NCBI RefSeq assembly: GCF_003696235.1
Contig: NZ_RFFJ01000008.1
Span: 1 to 64,000, forward strand
DNA length: 64,000 nt
Direction: 5' to 3'
From: Streptomyces triticirhizae
Lineage (GTDB): Bacteria > Actinomycetota > Actinomycetes > Streptomycetales > Streptomycetaceae
Below the pieces are notes generated by a model that searched no databases, was not told the origin of the DNA, and was given only the letters and a program-made list of their open reading frames with translations. Below, one piece after another: positions 8,253 through 16,320 of the stretch. The number at the start of each line of letters is the position of its first letter. The first letter of the stretch is position 1. Position numbers and translations under genes: made by a program.

Positions 8253-8819
8253 CTACGAGCCGACGTCCGACTCCGCTTCTCCGATCCTGACCAATCGCCG
8301 TTCGCCCAGGGATCGGCCCTTGTCCAGGGATCGGCCCTTGTCCAGGGATCGGCCGTCGCCCAGGGATCGGCCTCTGTCCGGGGATCGGCTGTCGCCCACG
8401 GAACGACCGTCGCCGCCGCTCGCCCGCCTGTTCCTGGCCGGCCGGGTGAGGTCCTTGGCGACGCAGGCCGGGATCGCCGCGCCCGCCTCGTGGCGGCGCG
8501 CGCGGTAGGCGCTCGGGCTCACGCCGACCAGCTCGGTGAAGCGTGAGCTGAACGACCCCAGCGAGGTACAGCCCACCGCGAAGCAGACCTCCGTCACGCT
8601 CAGGTCCCCCCGGCGCAGCAGCGCCTTGGCCCGCTCGACCCGCCGCGTCATCAGGTAGGTGTACGGGGTCTCCCCGTAGGCGGCGCGGAAGCTGCGGGAG
8701 AAGTGGCCCGGCGACATGAGGGCGACCCGCGCCAGCGCGGGAACGTCCAGGGGCCGCGCGTACTCGCGGTCCATCGCGTCCTTGGCGCGGCGCAGCCGCC
8801 TCAGGTCCTCCAGGTTCAC
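8253..8819 (-). CDS. AraC-family transcriptional regulator with a repetitive tail
   Basis: 188 residues from GTG 8819, chosen because GGAGGAG lies six bases upstream; the longer open frame has no such site. It begins MNLEDLRRLRRAKDAMDREYARPLDV and carries the double helix-turn-helix: PALARVALMSPGHFSRSFRAAYGETPYTYL and DLSVTEVCFAVGCTSLGSFSSRFTELVGVSPSAYR. There is no N-terminal effector-binding domain, so it is the short AraC type. The last about 40 residues are an RSLGD/RSLDK repeat encoded by 18-bp tandem repeats, unusual for the family. It is followed directly by the VOC gene. Confidence 0.87.
   Translation of the reverse strand: MNLEDLRRLRRAKDAMDREYARPLDVPALARVALMSPGHFSRSFRAAYGETPYTYLMTRRVERAKALLRRGDLSVTEVCFAVGCTSLGSFSSRFTELVGVSPSAYRARRHEAGAAIPACVAKDLTRPARNRRASGGDGRSVGDSRSPDRGRSLGDGRSLDKGRSLDKGRSLGERRLVRIGEAESDVGS
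8304..8411. repeat. six 18-bp tandem repeats inside the AraC gene
   Basis: Six consecutive 18-bp units of the form CCAGGGATCGGCC plus five variable bases. The first three are nearly identical; the last two have drifted. They are in frame and encode a six-residue repeat (G-R-S-L-D/G-x) at the C terminus of the AraC regulator. The unit number could vary between strains. Confidence 0.9.
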
Positions 8820-8852
8820 GGCTCCTCCGGGTGCACCCCGCCAGCATCGCAC

Positions 8853-9156
8853 GGGGCACCGACAGCGGCCCGGCGCGGAAGGCGCGCGAGAGACGCGCGG
8901 GGAGCGGGGACGCTATCCTCACCCTTCGGCCAGAAGTTCACGCCATGTTCGTGGGCTGCGGCGACCCCGGTGCCGGTCGCCGTCTCCGCCAGGGGCGATC
9001 CGCCCCGGCCGCGCCCGACGAGGCGCGGCGATCCGGCGGTGGCCGTGCCATTCGACCGACCCCATCCCATCTGACCTGAACCGACCCGATCATGTTCGCG
9101 CACGCGGCCCTGCCGCGCGCGAGGAGCGCTTCGGGCCGCACTGAGGGAGAACCACC
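8853..9156. other. gap between AraC operon and UvrA-like gene
   Basis: About 300 bases without a convincing gene. It must hold the divergent promoters for the AraC/VOC pair and the UvrA-like gene. I see no clear operator dyad. Short frames here are GC-driven. Confidence 0.5.
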
Positions 9157-11550
9157 ATGAGCAACGGCACCGGCGGGGACGCCCGGACCTCCCAACCACC
9201 CGTCGCGGCGGACAGCCACGACCTGATCCGCGTGCGCGGCGCGCGGGAGAACAACCTGAAGGACGTCGACGTCGAGATCCCCAAGCGCCGGCTGACGGTC
9301 TTCACCGGCGTCTCGGGGTCCGGCAAGAGTTCGCTGGTCTTCGGCACCATCGCCGCCGAGTCGCAGCGCCTGATCAACGAGACCTACAGCGCGTTCCTCC
9401 AGGGCTTCATGCCCACGCTCTCCCGCCCCGAGGTGGACCTGCTGGAGGGGCTGACCACGGCGATCATCGTGGACCAGGAGCGGATGGGCGCCAACCCCCG
9501 TTCCACCGTGGGCACGGCCACCGACGCCAACGCGATGCTGCGGATCGTCTTCAGCCGGCTCGGCCAGCCGCACGTCGGCTCGCCCAACGCGTTCTCGTTC
9601 AACGTCCCCTCGGTCAGGGGCGCCGGCGCGATCACCGTCGAGGGGGCCGACGGCAAGCGGACCGAGAAGCGGACCTTCCAGGTCACCGGCGGGATGTGCC
9701 CGCGCTGCGAGGGCATGGGCTCGGTGACCGACATCGACATCACCCAGCTCTACGACGACAGCAGGTCGCTCAACGAGGGCCCGTTCACCATCCCCGGCTA
9801 CAACGCCGACGGGTGGAACGTGAAGATGTTCGTCGCGTCCGGCTTCTTCGATCCGGACAAGCCGATCCGCGACTACTCCGAGCGGGAGCTGCACGACCTG
9901 CTCCGCAAGGAGGCGACCAAGATCAGGTTGGCGGGCGCGAACATGACCTACGAGGGGCTGCTGCCCCGGGTCCAGAAGTCGTTCCTCTCCAAGGACCGGG
10001 AGGCGATGCAGCCGCACATCCGGGCGTTCGTGGACCGCGCGGTCACCTACACCGACTGCCCCGACTGCGGCGGCACCCGGCTCAACGAGGCGGCGCGGTC
10101 GTCCCGGATCAGCGGGATCAACATCGCCGAGGCCTGCGCGATGCAGATCAGCGACCTGGCCGCCTGGGTGCGGGACCTCGAAGCGCCCTCGGTGGCGCCG
10201 CTGCTCGCCGGGCTGCGCGGGACGCTCGACTCGTTCGTGGAGATCGGCCTCGGCTATCTCTCGCTCGACCGGCCCTCGGGCACCCTCTCCGGCGGCGAGG
10301 CGCAGCGCGTGAAGATGATCCGCCACCTCGGCTCCTCCCTCACCGACGCGACCTACGTCTTCGACGAGCCCACCGTCGGCCTGCACCCGCACGACATCCA
10401 GCGGATGAACGACCTGCTGCTGCGGCTGCGCGACAAGGGCAACACGGTCCTGGTCGTCGAGCACAAGCCGGAGACGATCGCGATCGCCGACCATGTCGTC
10501 GACCTCGGTCCGGGCGCGGGAACGAACGGCGGCACCGTCTGTTTCGAGGGCACCGTGGCGGGGCTGCGCGCCAGCGACACGCTCACCGGCCGCCACCTCG
10601 ACGACCGGGCCGCGCTCAAGGAGAAGGTGCGCACGCCCAGCGGCCGGCTGGCGATCCGGGGCGCGACGGCGCACAACCTGCGGAACGTCGATGTCGACAT
10701 TCCGCTCGGCGTGCTGGTCGTGGTCACCGGCGTGGCCGGCTCCGGCAAGAGTTCGCTGGTGCACGGTTCGATCCCGGCGGGCGAGAACGTGGTCTCCGTC
10801 GACCAGTCCGCGATCCGTGGCTCCCGGCGGAGCAACCCGGCGACCTACACCGGGCTGCTCGACCCGATCCGCAAGGCGTTCGCGAAGGCCAACGGCGTGA
10901 AGCCGGCGCTGTTCAGCGCCAACTCGGAGGGCGCCTGCCCGCACTGCAAGGGCGCCGGCGTCATCTACACCGACCTGGGGATGATGGCCGGGGTCGCCAC
11001 GGTCTGCGAGGAGTGCGAGGGGAAGCGGTTCCAGGCGGCCGTGTTGGACTACCACCTCGGCGGCCGCGACATCAGCGAGGTGCTCGCGATGTCGGTGACC
11101 GAGGCGGAGGCGTTCTTCGGCGCCGGCGAGGCGCGCATCCCGGCCGCGCACCGCATCCTGCGCCGGCTGGTGGACGTCGGCCTCGGCTACCTCAGCGTCG
11201 GCCAGCCGCTCACCACGCTCTCCGGCGGCGAGCGGCAGCGGCTCAAGCTGGCCACGCACATGGGCGAGAAGGGCGGCGTCTACGTTCTCGACGAGCCGAC
11301 GACCGGTCTCCATCTGGCCGATGTCGAACAACTGCTGGGCCTGCTCGATCGGTTGGTGGACTCCGGCAAGTCGGTGATTGTCATCGAGCATCACCAGGCG
11401 GTCATGGCCCATGCCGACTGGATCATCGACCTGGGCCCCGGCGCCGGCCACGAGGGCGGCCGGATCGTCTTCGAGGGCACCCCGGCCGACCTGGTCGCCG
11501 CCCGTTCCACCCTGACCGGCGAGCACCTGGCGGAGTACGTCGGCGCCTGA
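9157..11550 (+). CDS. UvrA-like ABC ATPase of the DrrC type
   Basis: 797 residues from ATG 9157 with GGGAG upstream; shorter than true UvrA (about 950) and close to DrrC, the daunorubicin-resistance UvrA paralogue (764). Two ABC modules: Walker A GVSGSGKSS (about residue 51) and GVAGSGKSS (about 525); signature SGGEAQRVKM (about 378) and SGGERQRLKL (about 689). Zinc-binding CXXC pairs occur in CPRCEGMG, CPDCGGTR, CPHCKGAG and CEECEGK. The UvrB-binding/insertion region is reduced. Such proteins are thought to remove or prevent DNA damage by intercalators; here the gene stands alone, with no obvious antibiotic cluster beside it. The NCBI-style name would be excinuclease ABC subunit UvrA. Confidence 0.88.
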   Translation: MSNGTGGDARTSQPPVAADSHDLIRVRGARENNLKDVDVEIPKRRLTVFTGVSGSGKSSLVFGTIAAESQRLINETYSAFLQGFMPTLSRPEVDLLEGLTTAIIVDQERMGANPRSTVGTATDANAMLRIVFSRLGQPHVGSPNAFSFNVPSVRGAGAITVEGADGKRTEKRTFQVTGGMCPRCEGMGSVTDIDITQLYDDSRSLNEGPFTIPGYNADGWNVKMFVASGFFDPDKPIRDYSERELHDLLRKEATKIRLAGANMTYEGLLPRVQKSFLSKDREAMQPHIRAFVDRAVTYTDCPDCGGTRLNEAARSSRISGINIAEACAMQISDLAAWVRDLEAPSVAPLLAGLRGTLDSFVEIGLGYLSLDRPSGTLSGGEAQRVKMIRHLGSSLTDATYVFDEPTVGLHPHDIQRMNDLLLRLRDKGNTVLVVEHKPETIAIADHVVDLGPGAGTNGGTVCFEGTVAGLRASDTLTGRHLDDRAALKEKVRTPSGRLAIRGATAHNLRNVDVDIPLGVLVVVTGVAGSGKSSLVHGSIPAGENVVSVDQSAIRGSRRSNPATYTGLLDPIRKAFAKANGVKPALFSANSEGACPHCKGAGVIYTDLGMMAGVATVCEECEGKRFQAAVLDYHLGGRDISEVLAMSVTEAEAFFGAGEARIPAAHRILRRLVDVGLGYLSVGQPLTTLSGGERQRLKLATHMGEKGGVYVLDEPTTGLHLADVEQLLGLLDRLVDSGKSVIVIEHHQAVMAHADWIIDLGPGAGHEGGRIVFEGTPADLVAARSTLTGEHLAEYVGA

Positions 11551-11574
11551 CCGGCCGTTCCCCCGGCGCGCGTT

Positions 11575-11608
11575 CGGCGGCTCCCCCCTGCGGACCGGGG
11601 AGCCGCCG
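11575..11608. terminator. hairpin terminator after the UvrA-like gene
   Basis: A perfect 12-bp stem, CGGCGGCTCCCC (11575-11586) with GGGGAGCCGCCG (11597-11608) and a 10-base loop, lies 24 bases after the stop codon. Confidence 0.65.
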
Positions 11609-11660
11609 GCACCCCTGGACGCGGCGCCGGCACCCCTGGATGCGGCGTCGGCACCCTGCG
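11605..11660. repeat. 21-bp tandem repeat, 2.7 units
   Basis: Unit GCCGGCACCCCTGGACGCGG plus C at 11605-11625, repeated with one change at 11626-11646 and partly from 11647. It sits between the terminator hairpin and the start of the HNH gene. Confidence 0.8.
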
Positions 11661-11663
11661 AGC

Positions 11664-12641
11664 ATGGCCGCCATGACCGTGTCGATCCCCATGCCCAGGG
11701 ACCAACTCCTGGACCGGCTGGCCGCGTTGCGCCGGGCGCGGGTGGCCGGCCGGCGCGCGCCGCACAAGGCGCTGCTGCTGCTGTGGCTGCTGGGCCGGTT
11801 CGCCGCCACCGGGCGCACCGAGGTCAGCTACGCGGAGGCCGAGGAGCCGGTCTCCGCGCTGATCAACGACTTCGGCCCGCCGGCCCGGGCGGCTACGGCC
11901 CGTCAGCGGGCGGCGATGCCGTTCGTCCATCTGGAGCGGGAACTCTGGGAGTTGACCGACGCCGAGGGCCGCCCGCTGCCACCCGAGACGCCCGAGCGCG
12001 GCACGCTCCTGCGCAGGACGGGCGCGCGCGGGCGGCTGCGCGCCGAGGTCGAGCTGGCGCTGGCCGAGCCCGGGGTGCTCGCCGACTGCGCCCGGCTGCT
12101 GCTGGACGAGCACTTCACCCCCGCCATCGACGGGCTGGTCGTCGAGGCGGCCGGGCTTGAGCTGACCGAGGTGGAGGGCGTGGCCCACCGCCTGGTGGCC
12201 GGCGGCCGGCGCCGGGCGCGGAGCGCCGGCTTCGCTCGGGCGGTGCTGGAGGCGTATGGCCACGCGTGCGCGATGTGCGGGTTCGACGGCGCGCTGGACC
12301 GGCGGCCGGTCGGCCTGGAGGCGGCGCACATCCGCTGGCACAGCCAGGACGGGCCGGACCGGCTGGCCAACGCGTTGGCGCTGTGCGCCCTGCACCACAC
12401 GCTCTTCGACCTGGGTGCGCTGGGCCTGACCACCGAGGGGCGCATCCGGGTCTCCGCGCGCTTCGAGGCGCGTTCGGCGAGCGGCCGGGAGACCCGGGCG
12501 CTGGCGGGTCGCCCGCTGGCCGCGCCGCGCGGCGGACACCCGGGGCCTGGGCGGGCGTTCGTCGCCTGGCACGGCGCCGAGGTGTTCAAGGAGGCGCCGA
12601 GCACCTCGGGGCGCGAGGCCGCGCCGGTGCCCGCAGGTTGA
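11664..12641 (+). CDS. putative phosphorothioated-DNA restriction endonuclease (SBD-HNH)
   Basis: 325 residues from ATG 11664; ATG 11673 is an alternative and neither has a strong ribosome site. The N terminus (APHKALLLLWLLGRF, then LINDFGPPARAA and MPFVHLERELWEL) matches the sulfur-binding domain of ScoMcrA-like enzymes. The C terminus is an HNH nuclease: CAMCGFDG, then GLEAAHIRWHSQDGPD, then NALALCALHHTLFDLGAL, with the two CXXC/CXXH zinc sites and EAHI catalytic block intact. Relatives bind phosphorothioate-modified DNA and cut nearby, so they protect against dnd-modified incoming DNA. No dnd genes are visible in the window, as expected for a type IV enzyme. Confidence 0.78.
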   Translation: MAAMTVSIPMPRDQLLDRLAALRRARVAGRRAPHKALLLLWLLGRFAATGRTEVSYAEAEEPVSALINDFGPPARAATARQRAAMPFVHLERELWELTDAEGRPLPPETPERGTLLRRTGARGRLRAEVELALAEPGVLADCARLLLDEHFTPAIDGLVVEAAGLELTEVEGVAHRLVAGGRRRARSAGFARAVLEAYGHACAMCGFDGALDRRPVGLEAAHIRWHSQDGPDRLANALALCALHHTLFDLGALGLTTEGRIRVSARFEARSASGRETRALAGRPLAAPRGGHPGPGRAFVAWHGAEVFKEAPSTSGREAAPVPAG

Positions 12642-12879
12642 AGATCGTGCTGGTCGCCCTCGGGGCCACCCGAGGGCGGCACGTTCCGACAGCAGCGCCA
12701 GCTGGTCTCCTCCGCCGCCTCCGCGTGCACCCGCCGTCGCAGGGGACCCACGCCAGCCGTCGTCGCGAAGGGAGGCATTCCAGACGATCTTCCGGCGTTC
12801 GCGCGCCAGTTCGTAGGGTGGACGCGACCAGGCGGCCGGGCGGGCCCCGGCCCGGCCCGACGTGTGAGGACCAACCACC

Positions 12880-13641
12880 GTGACAGCGCGCCCCGTTGAC
12901 CCCGTCGGCCCGGCCGAAGCCGTTGACCCGGCTGAGGCCGCTGAAGCCGCTGAAGCCGCTGAAGCCGTTGACCCGGCTGAGGCCGTTGAAGCCGATGACG
13001 CCGGAACCGTTCCCGAGGTCGGTCCTGGGCCCGTTCCCGAGGCCGTGCTGTGCGATCTGGACGGGGTGTTGCGGCACTGGGACCCCGCGCTGATGCCCGG
13101 GCTGGAGCGCGAGTACGGGCTGGCGCCCGGCTCGTTCACGCGGGCGGCGTTCCGCCCGGAGCGGCTGCTGCCGGCGGTGACCGGCGCGGTGACGGACGAG
13201 GAGTGGCGCGCGGCGGTCGCGGAGGATCTCGCGCCGGCGTGCGGGGCGCGAACGCGGGCGCGCGCCCTGGTGGCCGCCTGGACCGAGACGCCGGGAACGG
13301 TGGACGCCGAGGTGCTCGCGCTGTTGACGGCGGTCAGGCGCCGGGTCCCCGTGGTGCTTGTGACCAACGCCACCACCCGGCTCGACGCCGACCTCGCCGC
13401 GCTGGGCCTGACCGGGGCGGTGGACGCGGTGGTCAACTCAGCCCGGGAGGGCGTCGCCAAGCCGGAGCCGGAGATCTTCCGCATCGCGGCCGGCCGGGCC
13501 GGCGTTCCCGCTGGTCGTTGCCTGTTCGTCGACGACACGGCCGGCCATGTGACGGCCGCTCGGCGGCTGGGCATGACGGGCCTGCACCACTGTGAGAACG
13601 CCGCGCTGCGGCGAGCGTTGGGCGCGCTGCTCGGCCCCTGA
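12880..13641 (+). CDS. HAD-superfamily hydrolase
   Basis: 253 residues from GTG 12880, with a TGAGGA ribosome site. The first about 45 residues are a low-complexity AEAVDPAEAAEA-like repeat. The HAD core follows: motif I AVLCDLDGVLRHW (about residue 55), motif II VVLVTNATTRLD, motif III Lys in GVAKPEPEIF and motif IV CLFVDDTAGHVTAA. The first motif is DLDGVL, so it has the nucleophile and acid-base pair of HAD-IA phosphatases. Substrate unknown. The repetitive N terminus may mean translation really starts later, although no better start with a ribosome site is obvious. Confidence 0.85.
   Translation: MTARPVDPVGPAEAVDPAEAAEAAEAAEAVDPAEAVEADDAGTVPEVGPGPVPEAVLCDLDGVLRHWDPALMPGLEREYGLAPGSFTRAAFRPERLLPAVTGAVTDEEWRAAVAEDLAPACGARTRARALVAAWTETPGTVDAEVLALLTAVRRRVPVVLVTNATTRLDADLAALGLTGAVDAVVNSAREGVAKPEPEIFRIAAGRAGVPAGRCLFVDDTAGHVTAARRLGMTGLHHCENAALRRALGALLGP
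12919..12984. repeat. direct repeats coding for the Ala/Glu-rich HAD N terminus
   Basis: A 21-base unit GCCGTTGACCCGGCTGAGGC plus C occurs at 12919-12939 and again at 12964-12984; between them GCTGAAGCC is repeated three times. All is in frame, so the length can vary without breaking the gene. Confidence 0.85.
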
Positions 13642-13808
13642 CGCGGCGTCGGCGGCCCACCGACAACCCACCGACACCCCGCCGATGACGCACCGATGAC
13701 GCACTGATGCAAATGGCTGCACATCGGGACATCGCTGCCGACCGTCACTCGGAAGAGGGATGTTCGCCGTGTAAGTTCCCGCCCGAGCGGCACGAAGGGA
13801 CGAGGAAC

Positions 13809-14531
13809 GTGAAGAAGAAGCTCCCGGTGGCACTGTCGGTGGTGACGGGCTGCGCGGCGATGGCGTTCACGCTGACGGCCTGTGGCGGTGACGACAGCGA
13901 GAAGGCCGACGAGTGGGCCCAGAGCGTCTGCGACCAGGTGCAGCCGCAGGTCGAGGCGATCCAGCGGGCCAACACGGCCATCGCCGAGGCCAGCGACGGC
14001 AGCCGTTCCCCCGAGGAGGTGCAGGAGGCCGACGCGGAGGCGTTCCAGAACATCTCGGACGCCTACGGCGCGCTCGCCGACGCCGTGGACTCGGCCGGCG
14101 ACCCGCCGGTGGACGACGGCGCCCGGCTGCGCGAGGACGCGGTCACCGAGCTGCGCGGCATCTCCGAGGCGTATGGGCAGCTCAGGGAGACGATGGACGG
14201 CCTGGACACCTCCGACCAGGGCGCCTTCGCCGAGGGCCTCCAGGAGATCGCCGGCCAGCTGGAGGAGTTGGGCCAGAGCGGCGACGAGGCGCTCAACGAA
14301 CTCCAGTCCGGCGAGCTGGGCGACGCGATGGGGCGTCAGGAGGGCTGCCAGAGTCCGTCGGCGCCCAGCGAGACGGAGGGCGACCAGGGTGAGGGCGCCA
14401 CCGACGAGGGCGCGGACGCCGGCGCGGAGGAGGAAGCCGAGGAGGGCGCCGAGGAGGGCGCGGACGCCGACGAGGGGAGCGGCGAGGACCCGGAGGAGGC
14501 CGGGGAGGGCGAGGCGGAGTCGGGGGAGTAG
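13809..14531 (+). CDS. secreted lipoprotein, acidic tail
   Basis: 240 residues from GTG 13809. Lipoprotein signal: KKKLPVALSVVTGCAAMAFT then LTACGG, a lipobox with Cys at about residue 26. The mature part is helical and acidic (EEVQEADAEAFQNISDAYGALADAVD and similar), which suggests a coiled-coil extracytoplasmic domain. The last 60 residues are almost only Glu, Asp, Ala and Gly. A small lipoprotein at this place upstream of a methyltransferase and topA is common in streptomycetes; function unknown. Confidence 0.8.
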   Translation: MKKKLPVALSVVTGCAAMAFTLTACGGDDSEKADEWAQSVCDQVQPQVEAIQRANTAIAEASDGSRSPEEVQEADAEAFQNISDAYGALADAVDSAGDPPVDDGARLREDAVTELRGISEAYGQLRETMDGLDTSDQGAFAEGLQEIAGQLEELGQSGDEALNELQSGELGDAMGRQEGCQSPSAPSETEGDQGEGATDEGADAGAEEEAEEGAEEGADADEGSGEDPEEAGEGEAESGE

Positions 14532-14595
14532 CCCGGGCGGAACGCGTGACGGGCCGCGTGATCGCCGTGATCGCCGCCGTGGCCACAATGGTCGC

Positions 14596-16122
14596 GTGAG
14601 TATCCATGGTCTTCCCGCCCCCGGGCCCGGCGCCGCGCGCCTGCGCGAGGCCCTGCTGGCCGCCTCCTTCACCCCCGACGGCGTGCTCGACCTGCTGGGC
14701 GCCCCGGCGTACGCGGCGCTCGCGCGGGGCGAGACCGTGCCCGCGCTCCGCGCCACCCGCGAGGACGCCGGGCCGCTGGCCACGTTGACCCAGCTCTTCC
14801 TCCTCGGCCAGGCCCTGCCGGCCGCCCGGGTGGCCGCCGCGCTGCCCGCCCACCAGGCCCTGGCCGACGGCTGGTTGATGCCGGCCGAGACCGGCGAAGC
14901 CGAACTCCTGCGCGCCGCCGTCGACATCCGCCCCTACGCCGGCGACGCCGGGGAGAACTGGTGGATCGTCTCGGACACGGGGCGCGCGGTCGCCGGGGGC
15001 GCCGGGGCGCACGGCCAGGGGCGCGACGTGGTGCTGGGCGCCGGGGGCGCCTCGACCACGCTGGCGCAGCTCACCCTCCGCGAGCCGGTGGGCCGGGCCC
15101 TCGACCTCGGCACCGGCTCGGGCGTGCAGGCGCTCCATCTGACCCGCCACGCCCGGCAGGTCACCGCGACCGACCTCAACCCCCGCGCGCTCCGCGTCGC
15201 CGCGCTCACCCTCGCGCTCTCCGGCGCGCCCGAGATCGACCTGCGCCAGGGCTCGCTCTTCGACCCCGTGGAGAACGACGAGCCGTTCGACCTGATCGTC
15301 TCCAACCCGCCGTTCGTGATCTCCCCGGCCGCCCCGGGCGCCGGCCTGACCTACCGCGACGGCGGCCTGCCGGGCGACGCGCTCTGCCGCACCCTGGTGG
15401 GCTCGGCCGCCGAGCGGCTCGCCCCCGGCGGCTACTGTCAACTGCTCGCCAACTGGGAGCAGTTGGCCGACGAGGACTGGCGCGACCGGCTCGCGTCCTG
15501 GGTGCCGCCCGGCTGCGACGCCTGGATCGTGCGGCGCGAGGAGCAGGACGTCAACGAGTACGCCGAGCTGTGGCTGCGCGACGCCGGCGCGCACCGGGGC
15601 GACCCGGCCGACTACCAGCTCGCCTACCACGCCTGGCTCGACGAGTTCGCGGCGCGCGGGGTGCGTTCCGTCGGCTTCGGCTGGATCACCCTGCGCCGCT
15701 CGGACGCCGCCGATCCGGCCGTTCTGATCGAGGACTGGCCACACTCGGTCGAACAGCCGCTCGGCGCGATCGTTCCCGGGCACTTCGCGCGCCAGGACTT
15801 TCTCGGCGCCCACGACGACGAGGCGCTGCTCGCCGCCCGCTACACCCTCGCCGACGGCGTGGTGCAGGAGCAACTGGGCCAGCCGGGTGCCGAGGACCCG
15901 GAGCACGTGGTCCTGCGCCAGCGCCACGGGATGCTCAGGGCGACCGCGATGGACACGGTCAGCGCCGGTTTCGCCGGCAGCTGTGACGGAAGCCTCGCCG
16001 CCGGCGCGCTGTTGGACGCGATCGCCCAGCTGGTTGACGAGGACCCGGCAAGGCTGCGGGTGACCGCTCCGCAGTGGCTCCGTCCCCTCGTTGAGCAGGG
16101 CTTTCTGCTGCCCGCCGACTGA
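14596..16122 (+). CDS. SAM-dependent methyltransferase, HemK/PrmC-like core
   Basis: 508 residues from GTG 14596. An N-terminal helical domain (about 1-165) precedes a Rossmann methyltransferase domain: GRALDLGTGSGVQALHL (motif I), TATDLNPRALRVAALT, and FDLIVSNPPFVIS with the NPPF motif at about residue 237, the signature of amino-methylating enzymes (N5-Gln or N6-Ade). The C-terminal 200 residues are extra to PrmC. This long family lies just upstream of topA in actinomycetes; its substrate is not known to me. Confidence 0.85.
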   Translation: MSIHGLPAPGPGAARLREALLAASFTPDGVLDLLGAPAYAALARGETVPALRATREDAGPLATLTQLFLLGQALPAARVAAALPAHQALADGWLMPAETGEAELLRAAVDIRPYAGDAGENWWIVSDTGRAVAGGAGAHGQGRDVVLGAGGASTTLAQLTLREPVGRALDLGTGSGVQALHLTRHARQVTATDLNPRALRVAALTLALSGAPEIDLRQGSLFDPVENDEPFDLIVSNPPFVISPAAPGAGLTYRDGGLPGDALCRTLVGSAAERLAPGGYCQLLANWEQLADEDWRDRLASWVPPGCDAWIVRREEQDVNEYAELWLRDAGAHRGDPADYQLAYHAWLDEFAARGVRSVGFGWITLRRSDAADPAVLIEDWPHSVEQPLGAIVPGHFARQDFLGAHDDEALLAARYTLADGVVQEQLGQPGAEDPEHVVLRQRHGMLRATAMDTVSAGFAGSCDGSLAAGALLDAIAQLVDEDPARLRVTAPQWLRPLVEQGFLLPAD

Positions 16123-16320
16123 CCGCCGGCCCCGCCCCGGGCCCCGGGCCGGACCCCGGCGACGGGCGTTGGGGGTGTCACCGGGCGGCGGGATGGGCGG
16201 CTCTCGGGTTACCGTTCGAGATGCGTTGCGGGGTTTTCCCATTTGACACGCAGCAGGGATGTACCGTCACACTCCGCACCGTCAGAACTTTCCCCCCGGG
16301 CTGGAGAGAAGAGCGAGAAG

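Noticed and set aside
8304-8411. CRISPR-like array
   Set aside because: Units are 18 bp, contiguous, without spacers and in frame within the AraC gene.
8938-11526. An 862-codon minus-strand open frame opposite the UvrA-like gene
   Set aside because: Low-complexity His/Arg/Val/Gly translation with no domain; the plus strand encodes an obvious ABC protein.
11391-14927. A 1178-codon minus-strand open frame opposite the HNH, HAD and lipoprotein genes
   Set aside because: Same antisense effect; the plus-strand genes have clear motifs and ribosome sites.
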